A DNA stretch of 64,000 nt from Rhodospirillum rubrum ATCC 11170 (GTDB lineage: Bacteria > Pseudomonadota > Alphaproteobacteria > Rhodospirillales > Rhodospirillaceae): assembly GCF_000013085.1 (NCBI RefSeq), contig NC_007643.1, positions 1,535,001-1,599,000 on the forward strand, in the 5' to 3' direction. This document shows positions 1 through 9,050 of the stretch, piece by piece (position 1 is the first letter of the stretch; every line of letters begins with the position of its first letter). The translations under genes and the position numbers were made by a program. The notes under the pieces are model-generated. The model had not been told where the DNA came from. It searched no databases and worked only from the letters and a program-made list of their open reading frames with translations.

Positions 1-1039
1 CGATCGCCAACTGATCGGCGGCCATCGCCACCGGCTCGGCATGGAAGTTGCCCCCCGACAGCACCTCGCCCGTATCGACCAGCACCAGCGGATTATCGGT
101 CACGCCATTGGCTTCGATGGTCAGGGTGCGCGCGGCGAAGCGCATCTGATCAAGCACCGCCCCCATCACCTGGGGCTGACAGCGCAGGGAATAGGGGTCT
201 TGAACCCGCTCGCACGACGGTCCCTGATGGGCGGCGTTCAGCGGGCTGCCATCGAGCAGCAGGCGGAAAAGGGCGGCGACATCAATCTGGCCGAACTGGC
301 CGCGCAGGGCGCTGATCCGCGGGTCGAAGGGGCGGTGGCTGCCCATCACCGCCTCGACCGACAGCGCCCCGGCCAGGATGGCGGCGGCGAAGGCGCGCTC
401 GATCTCGAACAAGCCGGCCAAGGCCAGGGCGGTTGACACCTGGGTGCCGTTGATCAGCGCTAGACCTTCCTTGGCCCGCAGGGTGATCGGGGACAGGCCG
501 GCGATCGCCAGACCTTCGCCGGCCGGCAGCACCGCGCCCTTATGGCGAACCGAGCCGATGCCAAGCAGGGCGCAGCACAGATGGGCGAGCGGCGCCAGAT
601 CGCCCGAGGCGCCGACCGAGCCCTTTGACGGGATCACCGGTAGCACATCGGCATTGGCCAGGGCGAGCAGGGCGTCGACGATCTCGGCGCGGATGCCCGA
701 GGCGCCAACCGCCAGACTGGCGGCTTTGATCGCCAGGATCAGCCGCACCGTGGCATCGGCGATCGGCGCCCCCATGCCGGTGGCGTGCGACAAGATCAGA
801 TTGGTCTGCAGGGCTTCAAGATCGGCCGGGGCGATGCGCTTGTGGGCGAGCTTGCCAAAGCCGGTGTTGATGCCATAAACGGCGCTTTCGCCACCGGCGA
901 TCGCCGCCACCACCGCCTGCGAGGCGGCCATCGCCGCGTAAGAGCGCGGATCGAGCGTCAACGGCGGCGCCTCGCGATGGATACGGCGCAATACATCCAG
1001 GCTGAGTCCGCCGGGGGTGAGGCAAAGCGGCTCGGTCAT
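1..1039 (-). CDS. hutH: Histidine ammonia-lyase, C-terminus cut by the window edge
   Basis: Deaminates L-histidine to urocanate and ammonia, the first step of histidine degradation, in the cytoplasm. Reading on the minus strand from the ATG at 1039, the first 346 residues are present. They include the [10 protein letters not shown] segment around residues 141-150, whose Ala-Ser-Gly (144-146) cyclises to the MIO electrophile in this family, and the YGINTGFG motif near residue 55. The ATG overlaps the hutF stop as ATGA, so the two genes are translationally coupled. The remaining third of the protein lies beyond position 1. Family assignment is very secure. Confidence 0.97.
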   Translation of the reverse strand, partial: MTEPLCLTPGGLSLDVLRRIHREAPPLTLDPRSYAAMAASQAVVAAIAGGESAVYGINTGFGKLAHKRIAPADLEALQTNLILSHATGMGAPIADATVRLILAIKAASLAVGASGIRAEIVDALLALANADVLPVIPSKGSVGASGDLAPLAHLCCALLGIGSVRHKGAVLPAGEGLAIAGLSPITLRAKEGLALINGTQVSTALALAGLFEIERAFAAAILAGALSVEAVMGSHRPFDPRISALRGQFGQIDVAALFRLLLDGSPLNAAHQGPSCERVQDPYSLRCQPQVMGAVLDQMRFAARTLTIEANGVTDNPLVLVDTGEVLSGGNFHAEPVAMAADQLAI

Positions 1040-2403
1040 GCGAGAAGTCTCCCAAGGGTGGATGCGAAACGCCGGGCCACGGCCTCTTCGGCCCGATGGC
1101 GGCCATTTTCAACGACAAGGGCGCCGCCAACCACCACCGAATGGACGGTCGGGGCATTGCCCGAAAAAATCCAGGCATCAAGGGCGCCATCGCCCGAGCG
1201 CCCGCACAGCACGGGCGCCTCGCCATCCAGCACGACGATATCGGCGCGCTGGCCGACCGCCAGCCGCCCGGCCTTGATCGCGCAGGCCGTCGCCCCCGAG
1301 ATCTGGGCCTGTTCGATCAGGGCGCGGCCGGTCGAACGGTCGATGCCGCCGGCCAGCACGGTGCGCCGGCGGGTGGTCAACCGCTGGCCGTATTCCAGCC
1401 AGCGCAATTCCTCGACCGGATTGACCGAGATATGGCTGTCCGAGCCGATGCCGAACCGCCCGCCAAGCCCCAGGAACCGATCGGCCGGGAACAGGCCGTC
1501 GCCAAGATTGGCCTCGGTCGTTGGGCAAAGGCCGACGACGGCGCGGCTGGCGGCGATACCGGCCAGTTCCTGGTCGGTGACATGGGTGGCATGGATCAGG
1601 CACCAGCGCGGGTCAAGATCGACATGGTCAAGCAGCCACTCCACCGGGCGCTGGCCGGTATGGGCAAGGCAATCAGTAACCTCGATCGTCTGTTCGGCGA
1701 TATGCAGGTGGATCGGGCCTTCCGGGTGGGCGCCGATCACCTCGGCCAGCAGCGGCGCGGGAACGGCGCGCAGGGAATGCGGCGCGATGCCAAGCATGAT
1801 GGCGCCGTCGCGGCCATAGTCGCGCTTCAGGCGCTCGACCAGGGCGCCAAAGGACGATCCGGTGGTGTGAAAGCGTTTCTGGCCTTCCGTGGGCGGGGCG
1901 CCATCAAAGCCCGAGGCGCTGTAGAGAACGGGAAGCAGGGTCAGCGCGATCCCCGCCGTGCGGGCGGCGGCGACCAGACGATGGCTCATCTCGGCCGGAT
2001 CGGCGAAGGGGCGGCCGTCGCGGTCGTGGTGCAGATAGTGGAATTCGGCGACGGCGGTGTAGCCGGCTTTGACCATCTCCACATAAAGCTGGGTGGCCAC
2101 ATCTTCAAAAGCTTCGGGGGTCAGGCGGGCCAGGGCGGCGTACATCGCCTTGCGCCAGCTCCAGAAGCTGTCCTCGCCATCGCCGCCCGAGCGTTCACCC
2201 GATCCGGCCAGGGCGCGCTGATGGGCGTGGGAATGAAGGTTGGGGATGCCGGCGAAGGCCGGGCCGCGGAACGACGGGCCGCTGGCCGGCGGTGGCGACC
2301 CCGGGCTTAGCGTCGCGATCATGCCGTTTTCATCGACCGTCATGGCGACGTTTTCCGCCCAGCCCTCGGGCAGCAAAAGCGACTGGAAAAACAGGTTGCG
2401 CAT
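1036..2403 (-). CDS. hutF: N-formimino-L-glutamate deiminase
   Basis: An amidohydrolase that converts N-formimino-L-glutamate to N-formyl-L-glutamate and ammonia, the branch of histidine catabolism typical of pseudomonads and many alphaproteobacteria. The 455-residue protein starts [14 protein letters not shown], the usual length for HutF. The metal-binding [11 protein letters not shown] motif lies near residue 63, and HIAEQ, HATHV and GSDSH segments follow as expected for the deaminase barrel. The open frame extends upstream of 2403 but that extension runs through the AT-rich promoter region, so the ATG at 2403 is preferred. It overlaps hutH by 4 bases. A formylglutamate amidohydrolase (HutG) would be expected beyond the left edge. 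Confidence 0.95.
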   Translation of the reverse strand: MRNLFFQSLLLPEGWAENVAMTVDENGMIATLSPGSPPPASGPSFRGPAFAGIPNLHSHAHQRALAGSGERSGGDGEDSFWSWRKAMYAALARLTPEAFEDVATQLYVEMVKAGYTAVAEFHYLHHDRDGRPFADPAEMSHRLVAAARTAGIALTLLPVLYSASGFDGAPPTEGQKRFHTTGSSFGALVERLKRDYGRDGAIMLGIAPHSLRAVPAPLLAEVIGAHPEGPIHLHIAEQTIEVTDCLAHTGQRPVEWLLDHVDLDPRWCLIHATHVTDQELAGIAASRAVVGLCPTTEANLGDGLFPADRFLGLGGRFGIGSDSHISVNPVEELRWLEYGQRLTTRRRTVLAGGIDRSTGRALIEQAQISGATACAIKAGRLAVGQRADIVVLDGEAPVLCGRSGDGALDAWIFSGNAPTVHSVVVGGALVVENGRHRAEEAVARRFASTLGRLLA

Positions 2404-2506
2404 GGGCCGGCCCCTCTTATTATAGACAAGCTTATACAAGATTAGGCAACCTGCCGAAAGCCTGAAAAACCGAGCCTTCGCGGGCTCTGATCGGAGCGGG
2501 GACGCG
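2404..2506. promoter_or_regulatory. Divergent hutFH / hutIU promoter region with repeated operator-like half-sites
   Basis: This 103-base AT-richer gap separates the two divergent hut operons. At 2421-2440 the plus strand carries TATAGACAAG followed directly by CTTATACAAG, two ACAAG-ended half-sites ten bases apart. GntR-type HutC repressors are known to bind TACAAG-like half-sites, so this is a candidate hut operator. No hutC gene lies in the window. The motif is seen directly; its function is inferred. Confidence 0.45.
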
Positions 2507-3751
2507 ATGGCGCAAGCACCCTGGGACAGCCTGTGGCTCAACGGCTCGCTGGCCACCATGGCCGCAGGCGGGGCGGCCTATGGCGCGATCGAGGATGGCG
2601 CCATCGCCGTGGCCGACGGGCGCCTGGTTTTCGTCGGCCGCCGCGCCGATCTGCCCCCGGGCGCCGAGGATCGGGCCGCCAGCCTTCACGATTTGGGGGG
2701 GCGCTGGGTCACTCCGGGACTGATCGATTGCCATACCCACCTTGTTTACGCCGGCAGCCGCGCCCGTGAGTTCGAGCTTCGGCTGCAAGGCGCCAGCTAT
2801 GAGGAGATCGCCCGCGCCGGCGGCGGCATCGTCTCCACCGTCGGCGCGACGCGGGCCGCCAGCCTTGACCAACTGATCGCCAGCGCCTTGCCCCGGCTTG
2901 ACGCCCTGCTGGCCGAAGGGGTGACGACGCTCGAGATCAAATCGGGCTATGGGCTGACGATTGAAAGCGAACGGCGCCTGTTGCAGGCCGCCCGCGCGCT
3001 GGGTCGGCGGCGCCCCGTTGATGTGGTGACGACCTTTCTTGGCGCCCATGCCCTGCCGCCGGAATTTTCCGGGGATGGCAATGGCTATATCGATCACCTC
3101 TGCGCGTCGATGCTGCCCGCCCTGGCGGCCGAGGGGCTGGTCGACGCCGTCGATGTCTTTTGCGAGACCATCGCCTTTTCCCTTGCCCAGGCCACCCGGG
3201 TTTTTGAAGCGGCGCGGGGCTTGGGCCTGCCGGTCAAGGTCCATGCCGAACAGCTTGGCCTGCTGGGCGGGGCGGCGCTGGCGGCGGGCTTTGGCGCGCT
3301 GTCGGCCGATCATGTCGAATACCTCGACGAGGCCGGGGTGCGGGCCCTGGCGGCGGCGGGAACGGTGGCGGTGCTGCTGCCCGGCGCCTTTCATATGCTG
3401 CGCGAAACCCAAAGGCCGCCGGTCGACGCCCTGCGCCGCTTCGGCGTGGCGATCGCCATCGCCACCGATTGCAACCCCGGCACCTCGCCCGTCACCTCGC
3501 CGCTGCTCATGCTCAACATGGCCTGCGTGCTCTTCCGCCTGACCCCCGAGGAGGCCCTGGCCGGGCTGACCCGCAATGGCGCCAAGGCGCTGGGCTTAAG
3601 CGATCGCGGCGTGCTGGCCCCCGGTTTGCGCGCCGATTTCGCCCTGTGGGATATCGGCCATCCCGCTGAACTGGCCTATGCGCTGGGGCTCAACCCCTGT
3701 CATGCCGTGGTGCGGGCCGGCGAACCACGGCCGCCGCGCGCCCCCTTTTGA
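2507..3751 (+). CDS. hutI: Imidazolonepropionase
   Basis: Hydrolyses imidazolone-5-propionate to N-formimino-L-glutamate, the third step of histidine degradation. The 414-residue amidohydrolase carries the [13 protein letters not shown] metal-binding segment near residue 78, a KSGYGL motif near 146, and the later HAEQLG, ADHVEY and [10 protein letters not shown] segments that complete the Zn/Fe site. Length matches the family (about 400-420). The gene begins the rightward hut operon and hutU follows after 29 bases. Confidence 0.96.
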
Positions 3752-3780
3752 TCCTCACCCCAAGGAGCTGAGCCTTCGCC

Positions 3781-5451
3781 ATGTCCGATCGTCTCGACAA
3801 TCAGCGCGTGGTGCGCGCCCCCCGTGGCCCCGAGATCACTTGCAAAAGCTGGCTGTCGGAAGCCCCTTTGCGCATGTTGATGAACAACCTCGACCCCGAG
3901 GTGGCTGAAAAGCCGGAAGAATTGGTGGTTTATGGCGGCATCGGCCGGGCGGCGCGCAATTGGCAATGCTATGACCAGATCGTCGCCGCGCTCAAGCGCC
4001 TGGAAGACGATGAAACCCTGTTGGTCCAATCGGGCAAGGCGGTGGGCGTGTTCAAAACCCACCGCGACGCCCCGCGCGTGCTGATCGCCAATTCCAATCT
4101 GGTGCCCCATTGGGCGACCTGGGAGACCTTTCACGCCCTCGACCGCGCCGGGCTGATGATGTACGGCCAGATGACCGCCGGGTCGTGGATCTATATCGGC
4201 AGCCAGGGCATCGTTCAGGGCACCTATGAGACCTTCGTCGAAGCCGGGCGGCGCCATTACGGTGGGTCTTTGGCCGGACGCTGGATCCTGACCGGCGGCT
4301 TGGGCGGTATGGGCGGCGCCCAGCCGCTGGCCGCCACCATGGCCGGGGCGTCGATGCTGGCGGTGGAGTGCCAGCCCAGTCGCATCGAGGCGCGGCTGCG
4401 CACGGGCTATCTTGATCGCCAGACCGCCGATCTTGATCAAGCCCTGGCCTGGATCGCCGAGGCCGGCGCTCCGGGGGCCAAGCCGGTTTCCGTCGGCCTG
4501 CTCGGCAATGCCGCCGAGGTGTTTCCCGAGCTGGTCAAGCGTGGCGTCCGCCCCGATCTGGTGACCGACCAGACCTCGGCCCACGACCCGCTGAACGGCT
4601 ATCTGCCCGCCGGGTGGAGCCTGGAGCGTTGGGAGCGGGGGCGCGAGCGCGCGCCGGCCGAGGTGATCGCCGCGGCCAAGGCGTCGATGGCGACCCAGGT
4701 GCGCGCCATGCTGGCCTTCCACGCCCAGGGCATTCCCACCGTCGATTACGGCAACAACATCCGCCAAAGGGCGCTTGAGGAAGGGGTGAGCGACGCCTTC
4801 GCCTTCCCCGGCTTCGTGCCGGCCTATATCCGGCCGCTGTTTTGCCGGGGCATCGGTCCCTTCCGCTGGGCGGCGCTGTCGGGCGATCCCGAGGATATCT
4901 ATCGCACCGACGCCAAGGTGAAGGAGCTGATCCCCGATGATCCCCATCTGCACACCTGGCTCGACATGGCGCGCGAGCGTATCCACTTCCAGGGACTGCC
5001 CTCGCGCATCTGCTGGGTCGGCCTGGGCGATCGCCATCGCCTGGGGCTGGCCTTCAACGCCATGGTGGCGAGCGGTGAATTAAAGGCGCCGGTGGTCATC
5101 GGCCGCGACCACCTTGACAGCGGCTCTGTCGCCAGCCCCAACCGCGAGACCGAGGCGATGCGCGACGGCTCCGACGCCGTGTCGGACTGGCCGTTGCTCA
5201 ACGCCCTGCTCAATACCGCCGGCGGCGCCACTTGGGTCAGCCTGCACCACGGCGGCGGCGTCGGCATGGGCTTTTCCCAGCATGCGGGCATGGTCATCGT
5301 CTGCGACGGCAGCGAGGACGCGGCGCGGCGCATCGGCCGCGTGCTGTGGAACGACCCGGCCACCGGCGTCATGCGCCACGCCGACGCCGGCTACGACGAC
5401 GCCATCGCCTGCGCCCGGGAAAAAGGTCTGGACCTGCCGTTCTTGGGGTAA
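3781..5451 (+). CDS. hutU: Urocanate hydratase
   Basis: Converts urocanate to imidazolone propionate with tightly bound NAD+ used as an electrophile. The protein has 556 residues, the normal family length, with the conserved [15 protein letters not shown] start region, a glycine-rich [13 protein letters not shown] dinucleotide-binding segment near residue 175, and [12 protein letters not shown], whose Cys lies near residue 410, the position reported as catalytic in Pseudomonas urocanase. It ends only nine bases before the convergent gene at 5461, so there is no room for a separate terminator. Confidence 0.97.
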   Translation: MSDRLDNQRVVRAPRGPEITCKSWLSEAPLRMLMNNLDPEVAEKPEELVVYGGIGRAARNWQCYDQIVAALKRLEDDETLLVQSGKAVGVFKTHRDAPRVLIANSNLVPHWATWETFHALDRAGLMMYGQMTAGSWIYIGSQGIVQGTYETFVEAGRRHYGGSLAGRWILTGGLGGMGGAQPLAATMAGASMLAVECQPSRIEARLRTGYLDRQTADLDQALAWIAEAGAPGAKPVSVGLLGNAAEVFPELVKRGVRPDLVTDQTSAHDPLNGYLPAGWSLERWERGRERAPAEVIAAAKASMATQVRAMLAFHAQGIPTVDYGNNIRQRALEEGVSDAFAFPGFVPAYIRPLFCRGIGPFRWAALSGDPEDIYRTDAKVKELIPDDPHLHTWLDMARERIHFQGLPSRICWVGLGDRHRLGLAFNAMVASGELKAPVVIGRDHLDSGSVASPNRETEAMRDGSDAVSDWPLLNALLNTAGGATWVSLHHGGGVGMGFSQHAGMVIVCDGSEDAARRIGRVLWNDPATGVMRHADAGYDDAIACAREKGLDLPFLG

Positions 5452-5460
5452 GGAGGCTGG

Positions 5461-5757
5461 TCAACGAGGGGGAGGGAGCGGGCGGGCTTCGAGGGGGGCG
5501 CCAAGCGCCCGGGCGACCTTGAGCACGGTTTCAAAGCGCGGCTTGGCGCCGGGCGCGAAGGCCTTGGACAGGTTTTCGCGCCCGAGACCGCTGTCCTGGG
5601 CCAAGTCCTTGACCCCGCGCGCCCGGACGGCATCGCCCATCGCCAAAAGGAAAACATCGGGATCGGGATCTTCCAGGGCGGCCGTCAGATAATGCGCGAT
5701 GGTTTCGGTATCGCTCAGATAGTCGGCCCCATCGAAGGGCGCGGTGGGAAGCGTCAT
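5461..5757 (-). CDS. HigA-like addiction-module antidote protein (HTH), no toxin partner
   Basis: A 98-residue protein. Residues 20-40 (AHYLTAALEDPDPDVFLLAM) and the helix-turn-helix stretch DLAQDSGLGRENLSKAF near residues 53-69 match the HI1420-type putative antidote family. In that family the antidote normally lies directly downstream of a HigB/RelE-like toxin. Here the upstream neighbour, 19 bases away on the same strand, is a short-chain dehydrogenase, and nothing toxin-like is found on either side. It may be a solitary transcription regulator or the remnant of a toxin-antitoxin pair. The start at 5757 has an AAGGA Shine-Dalgarno. Confidence 0.8.
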   Translation of the reverse strand: MTLPTAPFDGADYLSDTETIAHYLTAALEDPDPDVFLLAMGDAVRARGVKDLAQDSGLGRENLSKAFAPGAKPRFETVLKVARALGAPLEARPLPPPR

Positions 5758-5776
5758 GGGCGGATCCTTTTTCGCC

Positions 5777-6610
5777 TCACTCCAAGAACAGATCGGGGAG
5801 CAGAGGGTGGCCGGGGGAGACGGCGTAGGCGGTCAGGTCGGTGATGCCCTCTTCGGCCAGAACCTCGTCATCGAGGAAAAAGTGGCCGGTGCAGGCGCGG
5901 GCGTCACGGGTCAGGATGGCGTGGGCGGCGTCGGCGACGATCTCGGGCTTGCGGCAGAACTCCGGCTTGACCGCGCCGCCCAGCATGCGCAAGGCGGCGG
6001 TATCGATCACCGTGCGCGGCCACAGGGCGTTGGCGGCGATGCCGGCCTCGCGGAATTCCTCGGCCCAGCCGAGCACGCAGAGGCTCATCCCCATCTTGCT
6101 GATCGTATAGGCGACATGGGGGCCGAACCAGCGGGGATCGAGCGAGGGCGGCGGCGACAGCGTCAGGATATGGGGATTGGCCGCCTTGCGCAGGGCCGGC
6201 AGGCAGGCCTGGGTGACGGCGAAGGTGCCGCGCGTGTTGATGCCGACCATCAGATCGAAGCGCTTCATCGGCGTTTCGGCGGTGGTCGACAGGCTGATGG
6301 CGCTGGCGTTGTTGATGACGATATCGATGCCGCCGAAGGTTTCCAGGGTGCGGGCGACGGCATCGGCGATCGCCGCCTCGTCGCGGATATCCACGGCCAG
6401 GGCCAGGGCCTTGCCGCCGGCGGCTTCGATCTCGGTCGCCGCGCTGTGGATGGTGCCGGGCAGTTTGGGGTTGGGGTCGCTGGTCTTGGCGATGATGGCG
6501 ATATTGGCGCCATCTTGGGCGGCGCGCAGGGCGATGGCCTTGCCGATGCCCCGGCTGGCCCCCGAAATGAACAGGGTCTTGCCGGCAAGTGAAGGCGACG
6601 GATCGGTCAT
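5777..6610 (-). CDS. SDR-family oxidoreductase (HSDL2-like)
   Basis: A 277-residue short-chain dehydrogenase/reductase. It has the N-terminal SGASRGIGKAIAL NAD(P)-binding motif (about residues 15-27), NNASAIS near 98, and VAYTISKMGM, which supplies the Tyr and Lys of the catalytic YxxxK. The pattern TLSPPPSLDPRWF before the Tyr resembles the hydroxysteroid-dehydrogenase-like 2 subgroup linked to lipid metabolism. Start 6610 is chosen because its ATG overlaps the stop of the upstream thioesterase gene (ATGA). Substrate unknown; the context suggests a fatty acyl or sterol-like compound. Confidence 0.85.
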   Translation of the reverse strand: MTDPSPSLAGKTLFISGASRGIGKAIALRAAQDGANIAIIAKTSDPNPKLPGTIHSAATEIEAAGGKALALAVDIRDEAAIADAVARTLETFGGIDIVINNASAISLSTTAETPMKRFDLMVGINTRGTFAVTQACLPALRKAANPHILTLSPPPSLDPRWFGPHVAYTISKMGMSLCVLGWAEEFREAGIAANALWPRTVIDTAALRMLGGAVKPEFCRKPEIVADAAHAILTRDARACTGHFFLDDEVLAEEGITDLTAYAVSPGHPLLPDLFLE

Positions 6611-7155
6611 AGGGGGTTCTCCAAAGGCGGGGAGGCGGGCTGGCAGGCGAGGTCGGCCTGAAGCCACGGCGCGATCCAGGCCGGGACGTCGGGGGCCGCG
6701 CCGCCATAGCCCAGGCGGGTCAGCAGATCGGCGGTCGGCAGCATGCCGGTCGAGGCGACGAAGGCGGCGCGGACGACGGCGGTGCAGGCCGGCTTGCCAT
6801 CAAGGGTTTCCACCCGGTGTTCGATGAACAGCCAGCGCGCGTCCCAGGCGAGAACCCGGGTGGTCAGGCGAAAGGGCTGAAAGGGGCGCAGGGCATGGCG
6901 GAAGCGCACCAAGGCCCCGCCGATCACCGGCTGAAGAGACTGGCGCAGCACCAAACGCCACATCCCCGAACGCAAGATCAGGTCAAGCCGGCCCAGGTCC
7001 ATCAGGCTGAGATAGCGGGCATTGGTCATATGGCGGTTGAAGTCGAGGTCGGTGGGCAGCACGGCGAAAGACAAGACCGAAGCGTCGAGCAACCCAAGCC
7101 GGGGCCGCCAGAACGACATCAACAGCACCTTGATGAGTCTCAGCCACAGGTTCAT
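6607..7155 (-). CDS. Thioesterase-like protein (4HBT/hotdog fold)
   Basis: A 182-residue protein with the hotdog thioesterase pattern PTDLDFNRHMTNARYLSLMD near residues 34-53, where the Asp and Asn positions correspond to the active-site region of 4-hydroxybenzoyl-CoA-thioesterase-like and THEM6-like proteins. It likely hydrolyses acyl-CoA or acts on a related thioester. The N-terminus is hydrophobic and basic and may associate with membrane. It is translationally coupled to the SDR gene downstream and lies 72 bases after the acyl-CoA dehydrogenase gene, with a hairpin between. Confidence 0.78.
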   Translation of the reverse strand: MNLWLRLIKVLLMSFWRPRLGLLDASVLSFAVLPTDLDFNRHMTNARYLSLMDLGRLDLILRSGMWRLVLRQSLQPVIGGALVRFRHALRPFQPFRLTTRVLAWDARWLFIEHRVETLDGKPACTAVVRAAFVASTGMLPTADLLTRLGYGGAAPDVPAWIAPWLQADLACQPASPPLENPL

Positions 7156-7183
7156 CGGCTTTTTTCTCGAAGCGGGGAGGGGG

Positions 7184-7211
7184 GGTCCGGGCCGGCGAGG
7201 AGGCCCGGACC
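7184..7211 (-). terminator. Stem-loop after the acyl-CoA dehydrogenase gene
   Basis: A perfect 10-bp stem (GGTCCGGGCC pairing with GGCCCGGACC) with an 8-base loop lies between the acyl-CoA dehydrogenase stop and the thioesterase start. It lacks a long T-run on the minus strand, so it may be a Rho-dependent or attenuating structure rather than a full terminator. Confidence 0.5.
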
Positions 7212-7227
7212 TTAAGGGGGCGGGGGA

Positions 7228-9018
7228 TCAGAAGGCGGCGTCGGGGAAGGCCTCCAGGCTGCGGCCGCCGGCCATGATGGTGGCGAACAGGCCGCTGGTC
7301 TGGGGCAGCAGGCGTTCCATGAACACGCGGGCCGTCGCCACCTTGGCGCTGTGGAAGGCGTCGTTATCCTCGGCGGTGCCGGCCTTGGGCAGCGATAGCT
7401 CGGCCATGCGCGCCCAAAGATAGGCCAGCGCGGTAAAGCCAAGCAGGCGCTGGTAATCGGTGGCGGCGGCGGCGGCTTCGGCGGGTTTGGTCATACCGAC
7501 GCGCGCCACCTGGGCCGTGGCCTGCTGGAGGCGGACGAAGGTCTTGGCCAGCGGTCCGACGAATTCGGCCAGGGTGTCGTCATCAAGGCGGGCCTCGATG
7601 TAATCGGCGACCGGATGGAAGAAGCGCCGCAGGTTGCGCCCGGCGTTCTCGGGCAATTTGCGCCCCACCAGATCCAGGGCCTGGATGCCGTTGGTGCCCT
7701 CGTAGATCTGGGTGATCCGGCAGTCGCGGATATATTGCTCCATGCCGTGCTCGCGGATGTAGCCATGGCCGCCAAAGACCTGAACGCCCAGATTGGTCGC
7801 CTCGCTGCCCAGATCGGTGAGCAGCGCCTTGACCACCGGGGTCATCAGGGCGACGAATTCGCCGGCCTCGGCGCGGGTGGCGGGATCGCCGGCGTGGTGC
7901 TGGCGATCAAGGGCCAGACCGACCCAGGCGGCCAGGGCCCGTCCGCCTTCGACGATGGCGCGCTGGGTGAGCAGCATCCGCCGCACGTCGGGATGGACGA
8001 TCAGCGGATCGGCGGGCTTGTCGGGCGCCTTGACGCCGCTGGGCGAGCGGCCCTGCAGGCGGTCGCGGGCATAGGCCACGGCGCCCTGATAAGACGCCTC
8101 GGCCAGCCCCAGACCCTGAACGCCGACGCCCAGGCGGGCGGTGTTCATCATGGCGAACATCGCCCGCATGCCCTTATGCGGCTCGCCGATCAGCCAGCCC
8201 GTCGCCTCGTCGAAATTGAGCACGCAGGTCGACGACGCCTTGATCCCCATCTTGTGTTCGAGGGCGCCGCAGGTCACGGCGTTGCGGTCGCCAAGGGCGC
8301 CTTCCTCGGTAACCAGGACCTTGGGCACCAGGAACAGGCTGATGCCCTTGATGCCCTTGGGGGCGTCGGGCAGGCGGGCCAGCACCAGATGCAGGATATT
8401 CTCGGTCAGGTCGTGATCGCCCGCCGAGATGAAGATCTTGGTGCCGGTGATCTTATAGCCGCCCTCGCCATCGGGCACCGCCTTGGTGCGCAACAGCCCC
8501 AGGTCGGTTCCGCACTGGGGTTCGGTCAGGCACATGGTGCCCGTCCAGGTGCCATCGACCAGGGCCGGCAGATAACGGGCCTTCTGATCTTCGGTGCCGA
8601 ACTGCTTGAGCGCCACATAGGCGCCATGCGACAGCCCGGGATACATGCCAAACGACAGATTGGCGGCGCAGATCATCTCTTCGATGAAGGTGTTGACCAC
8701 CTGGGGCAGGCCCTGGCCGCCGTGGGCGGGATCGCAGGTGATCGAGGTCCAGCCGCCCTCGCGGAAGGTCCGGTAAGCCTCGGGGAAGCCCTTGGGGGTA
8801 CGGACGACGCCGTTTTCCAGAACGCAGCCCTCCTCGTCGCCGGGGCGGTTGAGCGGCTGGAGGACGTCTTCGCAAATCTTGGCGGCTTCTTCGAGCACCG
8901 GATCGATCAGATCGGCGGTGAACTCCTCGTACCCGGGAAGGGTGGTCAGCGACGCGCCATCGAACAAGTCGTAAAGCACATAGCGCATGTCGCGCAGGGG
9001 AGCCTTGTATCCGGCCAT
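7228..9018 (-). CDS. Acyl-CoA dehydrogenase with C-terminal extension domain
   Basis: A FAD-dependent enzyme that introduces the alpha,beta double bond of acyl-CoA in beta-oxidation and passes electrons to ETF. At 596 residues it belongs to the long bacterial acyl-CoA dehydrogenases with an extra C-terminal domain. Visible motifs are CLTEPQCGTDLG (near residue 157), KITGTKIFISAGDHD, the dehydrogenase signature GVQVFGGHGYIREHGMEQ (near 405) and QIYEGTNGIQ. Chain-length preference cannot be read from sequence. It lies 32 bases downstream of the FadB-like gene and is probably the fourth gene of a merR-thiolase-fadB-like operon. Confidence 0.93.
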   Translation of the reverse strand: MAGYKAPLRDMRYVLYDLFDGASLTTLPGYEEFTADLIDPVLEEAAKICEDVLQPLNRPGDEEGCVLENGVVRTPKGFPEAYRTFREGGWTSITCDPAHGGQGLPQVVNTFIEEMICAANLSFGMYPGLSHGAYVALKQFGTEDQKARYLPALVDGTWTGTMCLTEPQCGTDLGLLRTKAVPDGEGGYKITGTKIFISAGDHDLTENILHLVLARLPDAPKGIKGISLFLVPKVLVTEEGALGDRNAVTCGALEHKMGIKASSTCVLNFDEATGWLIGEPHKGMRAMFAMMNTARLGVGVQGLGLAEASYQGAVAYARDRLQGRSPSGVKAPDKPADPLIVHPDVRRMLLTQRAIVEGGRALAAWVGLALDRQHHAGDPATRAEAGEFVALMTPVVKALLTDLGSEATNLGVQVFGGHGYIREHGMEQYIRDCRITQIYEGTNGIQALDLVGRKLPENAGRNLRRFFHPVADYIEARLDDDTLAEFVGPLAKTFVRLQQATAQVARVGMTKPAEAAAAATDYQRLLGFTALAYLWARMAELSLPKAGTAEDNDAFHSAKVATARVFMERLLPQTSGLFATIMAGGRSLEAFPDAAF

Positions 9019-9050
9019 GGGATTTCTCCTTCTTGGATCGGGACGGGATG

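Noticed and set aside
785-2310. Long antisense frames over hutH and hutF
   Set aside because: Third-position GC bias creates long mirror frames opposite real genes throughout this GC-rich window; the products have no domain pattern.
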